Shown: one piece after another, positions 1 through 7,271 of the stretch | How positions within the stretch are numbered: the first letter of the stretch is position 1 | Layout of the letters: each line of letters opens with the position of its first letter | Source of the DNA: an uncultured Sutterella sp. | GTDB lineage: Bacteria; Pseudomonadota; Gammaproteobacteria; Burkholderiales; Burkholderiaceae_F | Assembly: GCA_905202595.1 (NCBI GenBank) | Contig: CAJKSP010000037.1 | Location: 1 to 24,121 of the forward strand | Length of the DNA stretch: 24,121 nucleotides | Reading direction: 5' to 3' | Made by a program: the position numbers and the translations under genes | The notes under the pieces: model-generated | Told to the model about the DNA's origin: nothing | The model's database searches: none | What the model saw: the letters and a program-made list of their open reading frames with translations, nothing else

Positions 1-320
1 GCGAACGGCATTCGCGTTTGTGCGATTTGCCGTTCGTTTTCGCGCGCGCGGCGCACCTTGTATTCGATCGGCACACCATTGGGTTTCGGAAGAACCTTGA
101 CTGTAACGTTCGAAAGGTCGTAACCGCCATTGCGAATAACGGCTGTTAACGGAGCAATCCGGTAGGGATTGACAATGACTTCACCAAGATGCCCTTGCGT
201 GCCGTAATTGACATGAGGGCCAGAAGCACCGCCCATCGCAAAGCTCGGCTGAGCACTCAGCTGTGCGACAGCGATCACACCAGCAACAGCGAGAGCTTTA
301 AAAGTGAATTTTCGATTCAT
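1..320 (-). CDS. assT: Aryl-sulfate sulfotransferase, N-terminal part (cut by window edge)
   Basis: Translation of the minus strand from the ATG at 320 gives 106 residues that run off the left edge. A Sec-type signal peptide covers about residues 1-29 (positive start, hydrophobic core, cleavage near SFA-MGG). The segment GHLGEVIVNPYRIAPLTAVI, followed by VKVLPKPNGVPIEYKV, is the N-terminal beta-sandwich pattern of bacterial PLP-independent aryl-sulfate sulfotransferases. These periplasmic enzymes move sulfate from one phenolic ester to another phenol through a histidine intermediate. The catalytic propeller domain and any DsbL/DsbI partner lie outside the window. The start is supported by AAGGAG at 328-333, 7 nt upstream. 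The family call rests on this N-terminal pattern alone. Confidence 0.72.
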   Translation of the reverse strand, partial: MNRKFTFKALAVAGVIAVAQLSAQPSFAMGGASGPHVNYGTQGHLGEVIVNPYRIAPLTAVIRNGGYDLSNVTVKVLPKPNGVPIEYKVRRARENERQIAQTRMPF

Positions 321-335
321 ATCAATACTCCTTGA

Positions 336-353
336 AGCCATCTTTATATGGCT
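336..353 (-). promoter_or_regulatory. Small hairpin in the assT leader next to the ribosome binding site
   Basis: AGCCAT (336-341) and ATGGCT (348-353) form a perfect 6-bp inverted repeat with a 6-nt loop. The arm proximal to the gene ends 3 nt from the AAGGAG ribosome binding site. It could affect translation start, but a 6-bp stem in AT-rich sequence may also be chance. Confidence 0.25.
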
Positions 354-360
354 CTAAAGT

Positions 361-389
361 ATTTTATGAATCAATTTTCCCTTTGAAAA
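361..389 (-). promoter_or_regulatory. Candidate sigma-70 promoter for the sulfotransferase
   Basis: Reading the minus strand, TTTTCA (384-389) and TAAAAT (361-366) are separated by exactly 17 nt, about 40 nt upstream of the assT start. The -35 matches the consensus at 4 of 6 positions and the -10 at 5 of 6. It sits in AT-rich DNA, so a chance match is possible. Confidence 0.35.
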
Positions 390-926
390 CATGTAGTTAT
401 AAGGATGCTCGTTAAGTGTTTTGTTAATAGCTCTTTTGATAAAGCTGAACGCCTTTCAGGAAATCAATTACAGCGGCATCAAAATGTTCCAAAATCCTGT
501 ACACTCATCAGTTTTAGTTGAACAAAAAAATGCATTCTTGCATAACACTAGCTTCATCGTCTCACGACAAATTCAATAACAAAAAGCCTGCTCGCCACAC
601 AGAGAGAAACCCTGTCAGATTTTCATAAAAATGCATAAAAAAATAACTAATCTTTTTTTACAAATGGCCCGGCCTTCCTAAAACACAAAGCTCAATAAAT
701 GAAGCCCATACCCACTTACAATATCAAATATAGATGATGACGGTATAATTTGAACCCTCAAAATAAATACATCAAAAATTTAATTACGCAGGTTTTATAT
801 AAATAGAAAAGCTAGGCGATCTATCTTTTAGTTTTACGCATCAGCCCTAAGCACAACTTGCATCTAATTTCAGTCTTCATCCACAGCATCAAGCGTAAAA
901 ATCGAGTCCCTCATAATTTCTTATTA
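390..926. other. AT-rich intergenic region
   Basis: This stretch is markedly richer in A and T than the rest of the window, with several A and T runs (for example 640-660). No open frame here has coding character or a ribosome binding site. It contains a short palindrome with arms ATGCA and TGCAT (530-543). It may be a promoter and regulatory zone for the leftward sulfotransferase or old acquired DNA. No transposase remnant is recognisable. Confidence 0.4.
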
Positions 927-1358
927 TTAATCTTCTGTATCACCAGTATGGTCAAAGGGAAGCCTTGTCCTTTTCTGTCTCGACTTCACATGATCCCATT
1001 GTTCAACCCATGCTCTGGCCGTCGTGCAATTAACGCCGGTCTGCTCTCCAATCTGCTTCCACGTCCGACCTTCCTTGCGAAGATCGACGACCAGCTTTTT
1101 AACTGATTCGGGATACCGATAGTAGCGGCGGCTGAGTTTGGGCACAAACTCACCTTTTTTATATTGTCTCGACCAATCGCGAACTGTGTACTCCGAGAGG
1201 CCAAGCAGATTAGCAACCGAACGATAGCCGAACCCCCTTTCAAAAAGCATAAGCGCCTGCTTGCGCTTTCGGTCTGATATAGCGCCCGACGGCCGCACCC
1301 GAACCTGACGCACGGCTTCCGGATTTGTGGTTGAGTTCAATCCGTAGATTTTGCTCAT
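927..1358 (-). CDS. Small protein with two helix-turn-helix motifs, transposase-OrfA-like
   Basis: A 143-residue protein with two HTH segments. The first is at about residues 34-62 (QALMLFERGFGYRSVANLLG, then LSEYTVRDW). The second is at about 88-121 (WKQIGEQTGVNCTTARAWVE). Paired homeodomain-like HTHs on a basic protein of this size resemble the OrfA/InsJ subunit of IS3/IS150-type elements. No OrfB integrase with a DDE domain follows on either side and no terminal inverted repeats are visible, so it is either an orphaned transposon subunit or a domesticated DNA-binding regulator. The ATG at 1358 has no clear Shine-Dalgarno and lies only 15 nt after a strong hairpin. The ORF is reliable, the function is not. 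Confidence 0.6.
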   Translation of the reverse strand: MSKIYGLNSTTNPEAVRQVRVRPSGAISDRKRKQALMLFERGFGYRSVANLLGLSEYTVRDWSRQYKKGEFVPKLSRRYYRYPESVKKLVVDLRKEGRTWKQIGEQTGVNCTTARAWVEQWDHVKSRQKRTRLPFDHTGDTED

Positions 1359-1373
1359 GACTAGCTACTAATA

Positions 1374-1401
1374 GGCCCCGCTGTGCATAGCAGACGGGGC
1401 C
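1374..1401. terminator. Hairpin between the autotransporter and the HTH gene
   Basis: GGCCCCG (1374-1380) pairs with CGGGGCC (1395-1401), extended by CTG/CAG after a one-base bulge, with a 7-nt loop. On the plus strand it is followed only by GTTT and on the minus strand there is no U-run. It is therefore a weak intrinsic terminator for the leftward autotransporter transcript or a processing stem. Confidence 0.4.
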
Positions 1402-1433
1402 GTTTATCAGCGCTGACGCCTTATGAGTCCGCC

Positions 1434-1478
1434 GCTCAGCAAGCCGTTCCGGATGTTTGAAGAGAACGACTGCTGAGC
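1434..1478. repeat. Inverted repeat just past the autotransporter stop codon
   Basis: GCTCAGCA (1434-1441) and TGCTGAGC (1471-1478) are perfect 8-bp inverted arms around a 29-nt spacer, flanked by CCGC and GCGG. They could form a long stem in the 3' UTR of the autotransporter mRNA. The function is unknown. Confidence 0.35.
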
Positions 1479-1491
1479 ATGCGGAATCTGG

Positions 1492-4017
1492 TTAGAAGCG
1501 ATAGCGGACCTTGAGGTTCACGGAGTTGTTGCTGCGGTCTTCGTTGCCGAAGCCATAGCGATAATCCAGACCGAAGGTCAGGTTCTGATAGGTAGCCGCA
1601 ACGCCGAGCGTGGTGTTGTAGAGGTTGTCGATCACGTCGACGGTGCCCGCATCCGTGTCGCCGAGCTGCGGAACGATCGAGAAGTCGAGGGCCGGAACGA
1701 TCTTCCAGCCGTTCGTCTCAAAGTTGCCGTTGAACGCAACGCCGATCGGCGCTTCGAAGACGTCAAGCGAGGTCTCGCCGTTGAACGCGACGGCATCGGA
1801 CTTGAAGTGCGTGTAGCGCAGGCCGACATGCGGCGTAATGCTCATCACGCTGCCTTCGTAAGCCTTGAAGTCGCCGCGCAGGCCGGCCGTCCAGGCATCC
1901 ACATCAGCGGCATCGCCGAGGCCGGCGAAGTCGTTGTCGAAGCTCATGTAGCCGACATCGAGCTTGGCGTCAAAGCCGGAGAAGTCCTTTGACGTATAGA
2001 GCGACACGCCGTAGAAATCCGTATCAAGCGAAGACTTCAGAGCGCCGACCGTATCCGTATCGCCGGTACCGACCGTCACCGCAATGCCGGCCGTAGCGCC
2101 GCAGGAGAAGGTCGCGTCAAAGCCGACCACGCCGCCGTAGATGTCGGTCTTGTAGCCGGAATTGCCGTAGAGCGTCTTGGCTTCGTTGGAGGTGTAGTAC
2201 ACGTCAGCCCACACGCCGTAGCCGTTGTGCTCGCCGAGCTGGTGGCGAATGATGCTGTCCGTGAACTGGGTCTGAGCGTCATAGGCGACGTTGAAGGCGC
2301 CGGCCGTCGCGCTGCCGCCCGTGGCCTGACGGAAAGCTTCTACGCCTTCCGCGGAGAGCACCGCCGTATCCGCCGTATCGCCTTCGACAACGAACTTGTT
2401 GGAGATCTGCTCCAGAATGTCGGATTCACGAAGCGTTGCGCCGCGAGCAAAAAGACTCGCCAAATTGGCCTGAATCTCAGTCGAATCGTCGCCGAAATCG
2501 GAGTTCGTAATAAAGGCGTCGTTGGTCTTAATCGTCAGGCTTCCATTAACAAGCGTACCGGTCAGGAAGACATCTTCAAAGGTGATGTTGGTAGAGGCGT
2601 CAAGGTTCCGATCGGTAATGTGAATTGTTCCAGCCTTTGTTACGCCAGCCAGTTTCAATTCGCCATCACCACTTGTTGAAACAGTAGCACCGCGGCCAAA
2701 AATGTAGTCCTCAGTATTGAGGAAACTGCCAGCTTCAACTGCGAAAACGCCGCCCGCAATCTTCAGCTCACCCGTATAGCCAGTAACATCAGCTACATAG
2801 ACATTTGCGGCATTGCTCGTTACGCTACCGGAACCGGCAAGACCGCTGAGCAGTTCAATGCGGCCTTGGCCTGTGAAAGTCGCTGAAGAGCCTGTCGAAA
2901 GGAAAATGTCGTTAGCCTTTCCGTTGGCGGTGTTGTCAGCAAAATGAATGAGTTCATTTTCGCCGGCAGAAAGCGTCAATTCGCCACCGAAGGTAGAACC
3001 GTTTTCCGTTCCGCCCTTGACATAAATAGCACCGCCGTCTGCGGATGCAGTGTTATGTTCAAAAGACACGTTGCCGTTGAGTTCAACGGCATCTTCTGCG
3101 TAGAGCGCACCGCCATTGGCAGCCGAATTATTGGTAAAAGTGGAATCGGCAATAAAGAGTCCCTGCTTCTCCTTAGCCGAGGTCTCCGTCTGCAACCAGG
3201 CAATGGCGCCGCCCTTACTCTCTGCGGTGTTGGCATTGAATACCGCGTTCTTGATCTCGAACTGCTGATCCCCGCCAACTTTGCCATCGCTCCAAAGCGA
3301 GATAGCGCCGCCGCTCTTGCCAGAGGAATTCGAGGTAAATGTAGCTCCGTTGACGGTCAAACCGGTTTCAACGCCATATACATAAATGGCTCCGCCGTAG
3401 CTTTCTGCGTGATTGTTACTGAACTGCGTACCATTGCTGACGGAAAGAGTCGTGCCTTCGACATAAATGGCGCCGCCAGTAGTCTTGGAGGTGTTATGGT
3501 CAAACGTAGAAGCAGAAACCGCAACAGAGCCAGCCTTTTGGTTGGTATTGCCGTAACGCATGATCGCCAACGCACCGCCCATAGCTGTTGCGGTGCTGCC
3601 GGTAAAGGCAGTATTGACGACTTGATGCGATAGACCCTGACCGCCATTCCATTCGGCGCTGTTCCAGAGAGTCACAGCACCGCCAGCATTGGTGCTTGTC
3701 GTCGTCGTAAATTGGCTGTCGGAAACAATGATGTTGAGGGAAGTCGGATAGACATCCGTGTTGTTGCTGGTTTCGTGAGCCATGTTGGCAAAAACACCGT
3801 AGGCCGCACCGTTCACCTTGTCGGCTGTAATGTTGACAGTGGCTGTAGAGCCCTCCACCTTTGACGTAGCTTCAATGCCGGAAGGATTCAACAAAGTACC
3901 GTCAGCATCCATGCCGATAGTAGATTTTGTAACATCTAGAGCTCCAAAAGCAGAACCAGTCATCAGAGCTGCTGCCACAGCGATGGAGCAGGCCAGACGA
4001 GTGCGCGCGAAAATCAT
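1492..4017 (-). CDS. Autotransporter with POMP-type repeats and outer-membrane beta-barrel
   Basis: 841 residues. A Sec signal peptide covers about residues 1-25 (FARTRLACSIAVAAALM, cleavage after AFG). The passenger (about 30-560) is rich in Ser/Thr/Asn. Between roughly residues 110 and 340 it carries eight GGA(I/L/V) motifs (GGAVTLW, GGALAIM, GGAIYVEG, GGAIYVYG, GGAISLW, GGAIAWL, GGALYAE, GGAIYVK), each near an FxxN/NxA unit. This is the chlamydial polymorphic-membrane-protein repeat, which builds a surface beta-helix. The last 250 or so residues form the type V autotransporter barrel, with alternating aromatic strands and a terminal YRF for Bam recognition. AAGGGGA lies just upstream of the ATG at 4017. 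The passenger has no recognisable protease or esterase motif, so adhesion or surface shielding is an inference. Confidence 0.88.
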   Translation of the reverse strand: MIFARTRLACSIAVAAALMTGSAFGALDVTKSTIGMDADGTLLNPSGIEATSKVEGSTATVNITADKVNGAAYGVFANMAHETSNNTDVYPTSLNIIVSDSQFTTTTSTNAGGAVTLWNSAEWNGGQGLSHQVVNTAFTGSTATAMGGALAIMRYGNTNQKAGSVAVSASTFDHNTSKTTGGAIYVEGTTLSVSNGTQFSNNHAESYGGAIYVYGVETGLTVNGATFTSNSSGKSGGAISLWSDGKVGGDQQFEIKNAVFNANTAESKGGAIAWLQTETSAKEKQGLFIADSTFTNNSAANGGALYAEDAVELNGNVSFEHNTASADGGAIYVKGGTENGSTFGGELTLSAGENELIHFADNTANGKANDIFLSTGSSATFTGQGRIELLSGLAGSGSVTSNAANVYVADVTGYTGELKIAGGVFAVEAGSFLNTEDYIFGRGATVSTSGDGELKLAGVTKAGTIHITDRNLDASTNITFEDVFLTGTLVNGSLTIKTNDAFITNSDFGDDSTEIQANLASLFARGATLRESDILEQISNKFVVEGDTADTAVLSAEGVEAFRQATGGSATAGAFNVAYDAQTQFTDSIIRHQLGEHNGYGVWADVYYTSNEAKTLYGNSGYKTDIYGGVVGFDATFSCGATAGIAVTVGTGDTDTVGALKSSLDTDFYGVSLYTSKDFSGFDAKLDVGYMSFDNDFAGLGDAADVDAWTAGLRGDFKAYEGSVMSITPHVGLRYTHFKSDAVAFNGETSLDVFEAPIGVAFNGNFETNGWKIVPALDFSIVPQLGDTDAGTVDVIDNLYNTTLGVAATYQNLTFGLDYRYGFGNEDRSNNSVNLKVRYRF

Positions 4018-4149
4018 TTTTTCCCCTTCACAAAGGAGCCGAAACCTACTAAGCGTTCTCTCAAGTTCGGCGCTCGAGAGAAATTGCTGTCGAGGTTATC
4101 GATTTGCCCGTCAAGGGGAGGGTGGGGTAACCCCTATATTCTTCAGAAC

Positions 4150-4182
4150 ATAACAATGGCAACGCCCTGCTCTCATTGTTAT
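4150..4182. repeat. 9-bp inverted repeat ATAACAATG / CATTGTTAT
   Basis: The arms at 4150-4158 and 4174-4182 are perfect complements around a 15-nt spacer, about 130 nt upstream of the autotransporter start. It is AT-rich and has no U-tract. It could be an operator with two half-sites or a leader stem. Confidence 0.45.
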
Positions 4183-4244
4183 TTAAGAATTTTCAAGCCG
4201 TTTTATTACTGCGGGGTGCCCCCCAATCGAACATAGGGGTGTGC

Positions 4245-4260
4245 GTTGCATGAATGCAAC
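4245..4260. promoter_or_regulatory. 16-bp palindrome GTTGCAT-GA-ATGCAAC, likely operator
   Basis: Seven-base arms are perfectly symmetric around 2 nt. Short, tight palindromes of this kind are typical operators of dimeric regulators (LacI, GntR or MarR type), though no matching regulator is known from the window. Confidence 0.4.
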
Positions 4261-4285
4261 CGCGTTGACAAACAGCATCAAGACC

Positions 4286-4315
4286 AGGCAAACGGCTGTC
4301 AAAGCACGTTTGCCT
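4286..4315. repeat. 9-bp inverted repeat AGGCAAACG / CGTTTGCCT
   Basis: Perfect 9-bp arms (4286-4294 and 4307-4315) with a 12-nt loop lie about 60 nt past the stop codon of the leftward gene at 4372-5193. It may act as that gene's transcription terminator, although no U-run follows on the minus strand, or as a regulatory stem for the autotransporter. Confidence 0.4.
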
Positions 4316-4371
4316 TAGCAACTCTTGGGAGCTAGGGGCCCTTAAGAGCTGCATCTTCAGATCCTTCCTCA

Positions 4372-5193
4372 TCAACGTGCGGCGATGGCCATGCCCGCAA
4401 TCTGCTTCGCCATGGCATCGCGTGCGCGAAAAATGTCCTCAGGATTCGTTTTAGCGGAAAAGCCTTCCGTTTTTGTCCCGATCCAGCAGGCTACGCGCTC
4501 AGCAGAAGCGCCGGACGGATGCGGCATGCCGAGGAGCACGCGGCTGCGATCGATCTTCCCTGCATCAGCCAGCTGGGCAAAAAGCTTATCCGGCACCTTG
4601 CCAAGCGGCAGCAGCAAAGCGTGCGGGCAAGCGGCGATTTCCTGCAGAACCCCTTCTTCAAAGCTTTGGCGAAAGAAGTCGTTCGACATCTTGATAGGCG
4701 CCTGCGTTCCGTTGAAATCTCCGCCGTCAGCAAGAATCGGATCGACAAACGCAGATGTCCAATGCACGAGATGCGCGTTCTCGTCAAAGAGCGTTGTCAT
4801 GTCCTCTACGCCGAGAAGGCGTCCCAGCCCGACCGTCTCCATCATGGCGAGAAGATTGGTGCGAATCTTCTTGGCAAATGCACCAGTCAGCTTGGCGCGC
4901 CGAAGGACTTCTTCCTCGCTGCAGCCCGCCTCGAGCGCAGATTGGGCCGCCCTGACCGCTTCGGCCCATTGCGTTTTGCCCGGCGTCAATCCAATCACCA
5001 TGAGAACAGCTTTCTCGTTGATGAAATCAAAAGGAATGTAGAACTCTTCAAGCTTGACGACGGCGCCGCTTCTCTTTTGATAGTCCAAAGACGACAAAAG
5101 AAAATCCGGCGTCGGCGACTTCTCGCCGCTCCAGCGAAGAATCGCGCTCTTGAAGCGCTCAAAGGAGCGGCTGCCCGGCCAGGCATGGATCAT
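4372..5193 (-). CDS. Uracil-DNA-glycosylase-superfamily-like protein
   Basis: 273 residues from the ATG at 5193. The frame stays open upstream to 5355, but only this start has a ribosome binding site (AAGGAG type at 5201-5206, 7 nt spacing). Two motifs match the UDG superfamily layout. VIGLTPGKTQ at about residues 66-75 resembles the water-activating loop (G-x-x-P-G). MPHPSGAS at about 223-230, after the strand RVLLG, resembles the DNA-intercalating H-P-S motif near the C-terminus. Between them, LLLPLGKVPDKL fits the central strand. Proteins of this kind are often annotated only as hypothetical. Activity on uracil is not assured, since the canonical catalytic Asp/Asn is not clear. It is divergent from ansB. 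Confidence 0.6.
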   Translation of the reverse strand: MIHAWPGSRSFERFKSAILRWSGEKSPTPDFLLSSLDYQKRSGAVVKLEEFYIPFDFINEKAVLMVIGLTPGKTQWAEAVRAAQSALEAGCSEEEVLRRAKLTGAFAKKIRTNLLAMMETVGLGRLLGVEDMTTLFDENAHLVHWTSAFVDPILADGGDFNGTQAPIKMSNDFFRQSFEEGVLQEIAACPHALLLPLGKVPDKLFAQLADAGKIDRSRVLLGMPHPSGASAERVACWIGTKTEGFSAKTNPEDIFRARDAMAKQIAGMAIAAR

Positions 5194-5376
5194 CAGGGAT
5201 CTCCTTCTCAACAAATGCAAAAAGCGCCCAAATTGTATTGACCGCTCCTGCATCGAACTGCTTGGCCGCCTTTGGAATCGAAGAGCCTCGGCGATGCTCA
5301 CCGCCCAAACTGTCGACTGTCTGCCTCGCGCCGCATCGTTCACAAAGTACAGCATGCAACATGCCTCTCATATAAA

Positions 5377-5390
5377 TTGACCGAAGTCAA
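5377..5390. promoter_or_regulatory. FNR/ANR-type binding site
   Basis: TTGAC-CGAA-GTCAA is a perfect 5-4-5 palindrome matching the FNR consensus TTGAT-N4-ATCAA except for one symmetric change. TAATTT at 5411-5416 would serve as -10, placing the box centre near -40, close to the class II position. E. coli ansB is known to be FNR-activated, which fits. It could also serve the divergent gene. Confidence 0.55.
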
Positions 5391-5453
5391 TCAGAGTAAT
5401 TGCTACAGCGTAATTTCAAGCGGGTGCGTAGACTTTGCCGTGTTCCGTCGAAC

Positions 5454-5490
5454 ATAAGAAAAATGGATTGACATCCAATGCTTTTCTTAT
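5454..5490 (+). promoter_or_regulatory. Compound leader hairpin upstream of ansB, attenuator-like
   Basis: The outer arms ATAAGAAAA (5454-5462) and TTTTCTTAT (5482-5490) are perfectly complementary. Inside them TGGAT (5464-5468) and ATCCA (5473-5477) form a second helix around a TGAC loop. The U-rich 3' arm makes it look like an intrinsic terminator or attenuator within the predicted ansB leader, or the end of a short independent transcript. Confidence 0.45.
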
Positions 5491-5667
5491 CGGCCTAACA
5501 AAAAGCGAATGCAGCTTTCAAACACCGCTTTCCTTTCCTGCAAATGCCCCATTCTCGGCTGAGACCACTGGCCTGCCGGCCAGAGCCGAGCTGCCGGGCC
5601 GTCTGCTTGGCGGCGATGCTTGGAGCCGCCCTTTCGCACCATGCCACCAAATGAGGAGACCAACACG

Positions 5668-6717
5668 ATGCGAATCAAGCATGCCCTTTTGACCGTCGCT
5701 CTCGCCGCTGCGAGCGGCTTTGCCATGGCGGCGACGCTGCCGAACATCGCAGTGCTTGCAACGGGCGGCACCATTGCCGGCGCAGGCGCTTCATCGACCG
5801 GCTCGGCCTACACATCCGGTCAGGTGTCTGTCAACCATCTGGTTGCAGCGGTTCCGGAATTAGCCAAAATCGCCAACGTCACGCCGATTCAGGTGACGAA
5901 CATCGGCTCGCAGGACATGTCGGACGACGTGTGGCTCAAGCTCGCCAAGACGCTCCAGAGCGACTGCGGCAAATATGACGGCTTCGTCATTACGCACGGC
6001 ACGGACACGATGGAAGAAACCGCCTACTTCCTGCAGCTGACGAATGTCTGCAAGAAGCCCGTCGTCATGGTCGGCGCCATGCTGCCCTCGACGGGACTCT
6101 CGGCTGACGGCCCGCGCAATCTCTACAACGCCGTGCTCGCTGCTGCCGACAAGGAAACGGCCAAGCAAGGCGTCGTCGTCGCCATGGACAACTACATCGT
6201 CGGCGCGCGCGAAGTCATCAAGACCAACACCGTGCAGCCCGAAACGTTCCAGGCCGCGAACTTCGGCAAGGTCGGCACCATCTTCAATGACAAGATCGAA
6301 TACGAAGCCGTCGGCCTTCGCGCGCAGAAGGAAGCGCCCTTCGGCGACGTCGCCAAGCTTGACGCGCTCCCGAAGGTCGGGATTGTCTACAACCATGCCG
6401 GCGTCGAAGGCGTTCAGGCTGAAGCGCTGGTCAAAGCCGGCTACAAAGGCATCGTGAGCGCCGGCGTAGGCAACGGCAACATTCACAAAGCCATTTGGCC
6501 GGTCCTCGAAAAGGCGGCCAAGAACGGCGTCGCCGTGGTGCGCTCCTCGCGCGTTCCGACGGGCGCCACGACGAAAGACGCCGAAGTGGACGACAAGAAG
6601 ATGGGCTGGATCGCCGCCGGCTCGCTCAATCCGCAGAAAGCCCGCGTTCTTCTGCAGCTTGCGCTGACGAAGACGTCGGATGTCGAAGAGATCCAGAAAT
6701 ACTTTGACGCCTACTAA
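5668..6717 (+). CDS. ansB: Periplasmic type II L-asparaginase
   Basis: 349 residues from the ATG at 5668, with GAGGAG at 5653-5658. An upstream in-frame ATG at 5620 lacks this support and would put residues before the signal peptide. The Sec signal is residues 1-21 (LLTVALAAASGFAMAA). LATGGTIAG at about 30-38 holds the nucleophilic Thr35. HGTDTMEET at 110-118 holds Thr112 and Asp113. Lys185 in KTNT completes the second catalytic set. Cys100 and Cys128 have the spacing of the E. coli AnsB disulfide. It hydrolyses L-asparagine to aspartate and ammonia in the periplasm. Aspartate is deaminated to fumarate, an electron acceptor, in many anaerobes. The FNR-type box upstream fits this role. Confidence 0.95.
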   Translation: MRIKHALLTVALAAASGFAMAATLPNIAVLATGGTIAGAGASSTGSAYTSGQVSVNHLVAAVPELAKIANVTPIQVTNIGSQDMSDDVWLKLAKTLQSDCGKYDGFVITHGTDTMEETAYFLQLTNVCKKPVVMVGAMLPSTGLSADGPRNLYNAVLAAADKETAKQGVVVAMDNYIVGAREVIKTNTVQPETFQAANFGKVGTIFNDKIEYEAVGLRAQKEAPFGDVAKLDALPKVGIVYNHAGVEGVQAEALVKAGYKGIVSAGVGNGNIHKAIWPVLEKAAKNGVAVVRSSRVPTGATTKDAEVDDKKMGWIAAGSLNPQKARVLLQLALTKTSDVEEIQKYFDAY

Positions 6718-6750
6718 AGAAGCCCTTGTCCTCTAAAGGGCGAGGCATTC

Positions 6751-6783
6751 AGCGGCTCGGCTTCATTCGCCGAGCCGCTTTTG
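6751..6783 (+). terminator. Intrinsic terminator of ansB
   Basis: AGCGGCTCGGC (6751-6761) and GCCGAGCCGCT (6769-6779) form a perfect 11-bp GC-rich stem with a 7-nt loop, followed by TTTTG. It lies 34 nt after the ansB stop codon. Confidence 0.88.
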
Positions 6784-6798
6784 TCATGCCAGCGCTGA

Positions 6799-6826
6799 GG
6801 CGGCGCCCCGTTTCCGGAGCGCCGCC
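6799..6826 (-). terminator. Hairpin downstream of the YgiW-like gene
   Basis: GGCGGCGC (6799-6806) pairs with GCGCCGCC (6819-6826). It lies 22 nt past the stop of the leftward gene at 6849 and faces the ansB terminator. The minus strand lacks a clear U-run, so termination efficiency is uncertain. Confidence 0.5.
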
Positions 6827-6848
6827 TATTTCATTTAAGCGCCTGCGC

Positions 6849-7271
6849 CTACTTCATCGCGCGGGCCGACTTGACGTCGAGCTCAATGCTGTTCCAGTCG
6901 CGGTCGACCTCGGCGAAGATCTCCACCGGCTGATCCTTCACGATCATCGACCAGTCCCGGTCATTGTCGAGCTCGGCCGTGATCGACTTCCCCGACGCGT
7001 CGACAAACTCATAGCGCTCGCCGCGAATGTGCTTCGTGAACTTGCCCTGCAGCACGACGTGCTGATCGTCCTGCCCGTTTTCAAGCACCTGCGCCACCGT
7101 CGAGGGCGCCGTCGGCCCAAAGCCCTGCGGCGCGCCGGACTCTCCGGCAGCAAAGCCCGAGGGACCGGCTGCAAGCGCCGTGCCGGCGCCGAAGGCGAGG
7201 AGGAGTGCGGCGACGGCAGCGCCGATCGTGCGGTTCAGCGTGGTCTTGGTCGTCTTCTTCGTCTTCGTCAT
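6849..7271 (-). CDS. YgiW/YdeI-type periplasmic OB-fold (BOF) protein
   Basis: 140 residues with a Lys/Thr-rich N-terminus and a hydrophobic core (IGAAVAALLLAFGAGTALAA), so a signal peptide to about residue 35. The mature C-terminal part carries the BOF signature VLENGQDDQHVVLQGKFTKH, followed by YEFVDASGKSITAELDND and QPVEIFAEVDRDWNSIELDV. This small OB-fold family (YgiW, YdeI, NirD/OmdA type) is linked to cationic peptide, peroxide and metal stress tolerance in enterobacteria. The length fits the family (about 130 residues). GGAGAT lies upstream of the ATG at 7271. It stands alone, divergent from the molybdoenzyme operon, and its physiological ligand is unknown. Confidence 0.85.
   Translation of the reverse strand: MTKTKKTTKTTLNRTIGAAVAALLLAFGAGTALAAGPSGFAAGESGAPQGFGPTAPSTVAQVLENGQDDQHVVLQGKFTKHIRGERYEFVDASGKSITAELDNDRDWSMIVKDQPVEIFAEVDRDWNSIELDVKSARAMK

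Larger units (their letters stand above)
4018..4371. other. Regulatory region upstream of the autotransporter
   Basis: 354 nt without a convincing gene. A 60-codon minus-strand frame crosses it but has no ribosome binding site and no coding character. The stretch contains three separate inverted repeats (4150-4182, 4245-4260, 4286-4315), listed individually. Their density upstream of a surface-protein gene suggests transcription-factor operators or a structured leader. Confidence 0.4.
5194..5667. other. Long divergent intergenic region between the UDG-like gene and ansB
   Basis: 474 nt separate the divergent starts. It contains an FNR-type box (5377-5390), a candidate -10 (5411-5416), a strong compound hairpin (5454-5490) and a small stem with arms CTGGCC/GGCCAG (5568-5583). 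Short frames within it have no ribosome binding sites and no recognisable product. If transcription starts near 5423, ansB would have an unusually long leader of about 245 nt. Confidence 0.45.

Noticed and set aside
4193..4375. 60-codon minus-strand frame overlapping the end of the UDG-like gene
   Set aside because: It has no ribosome binding site or recognisable domain and runs through two inverted repeats.
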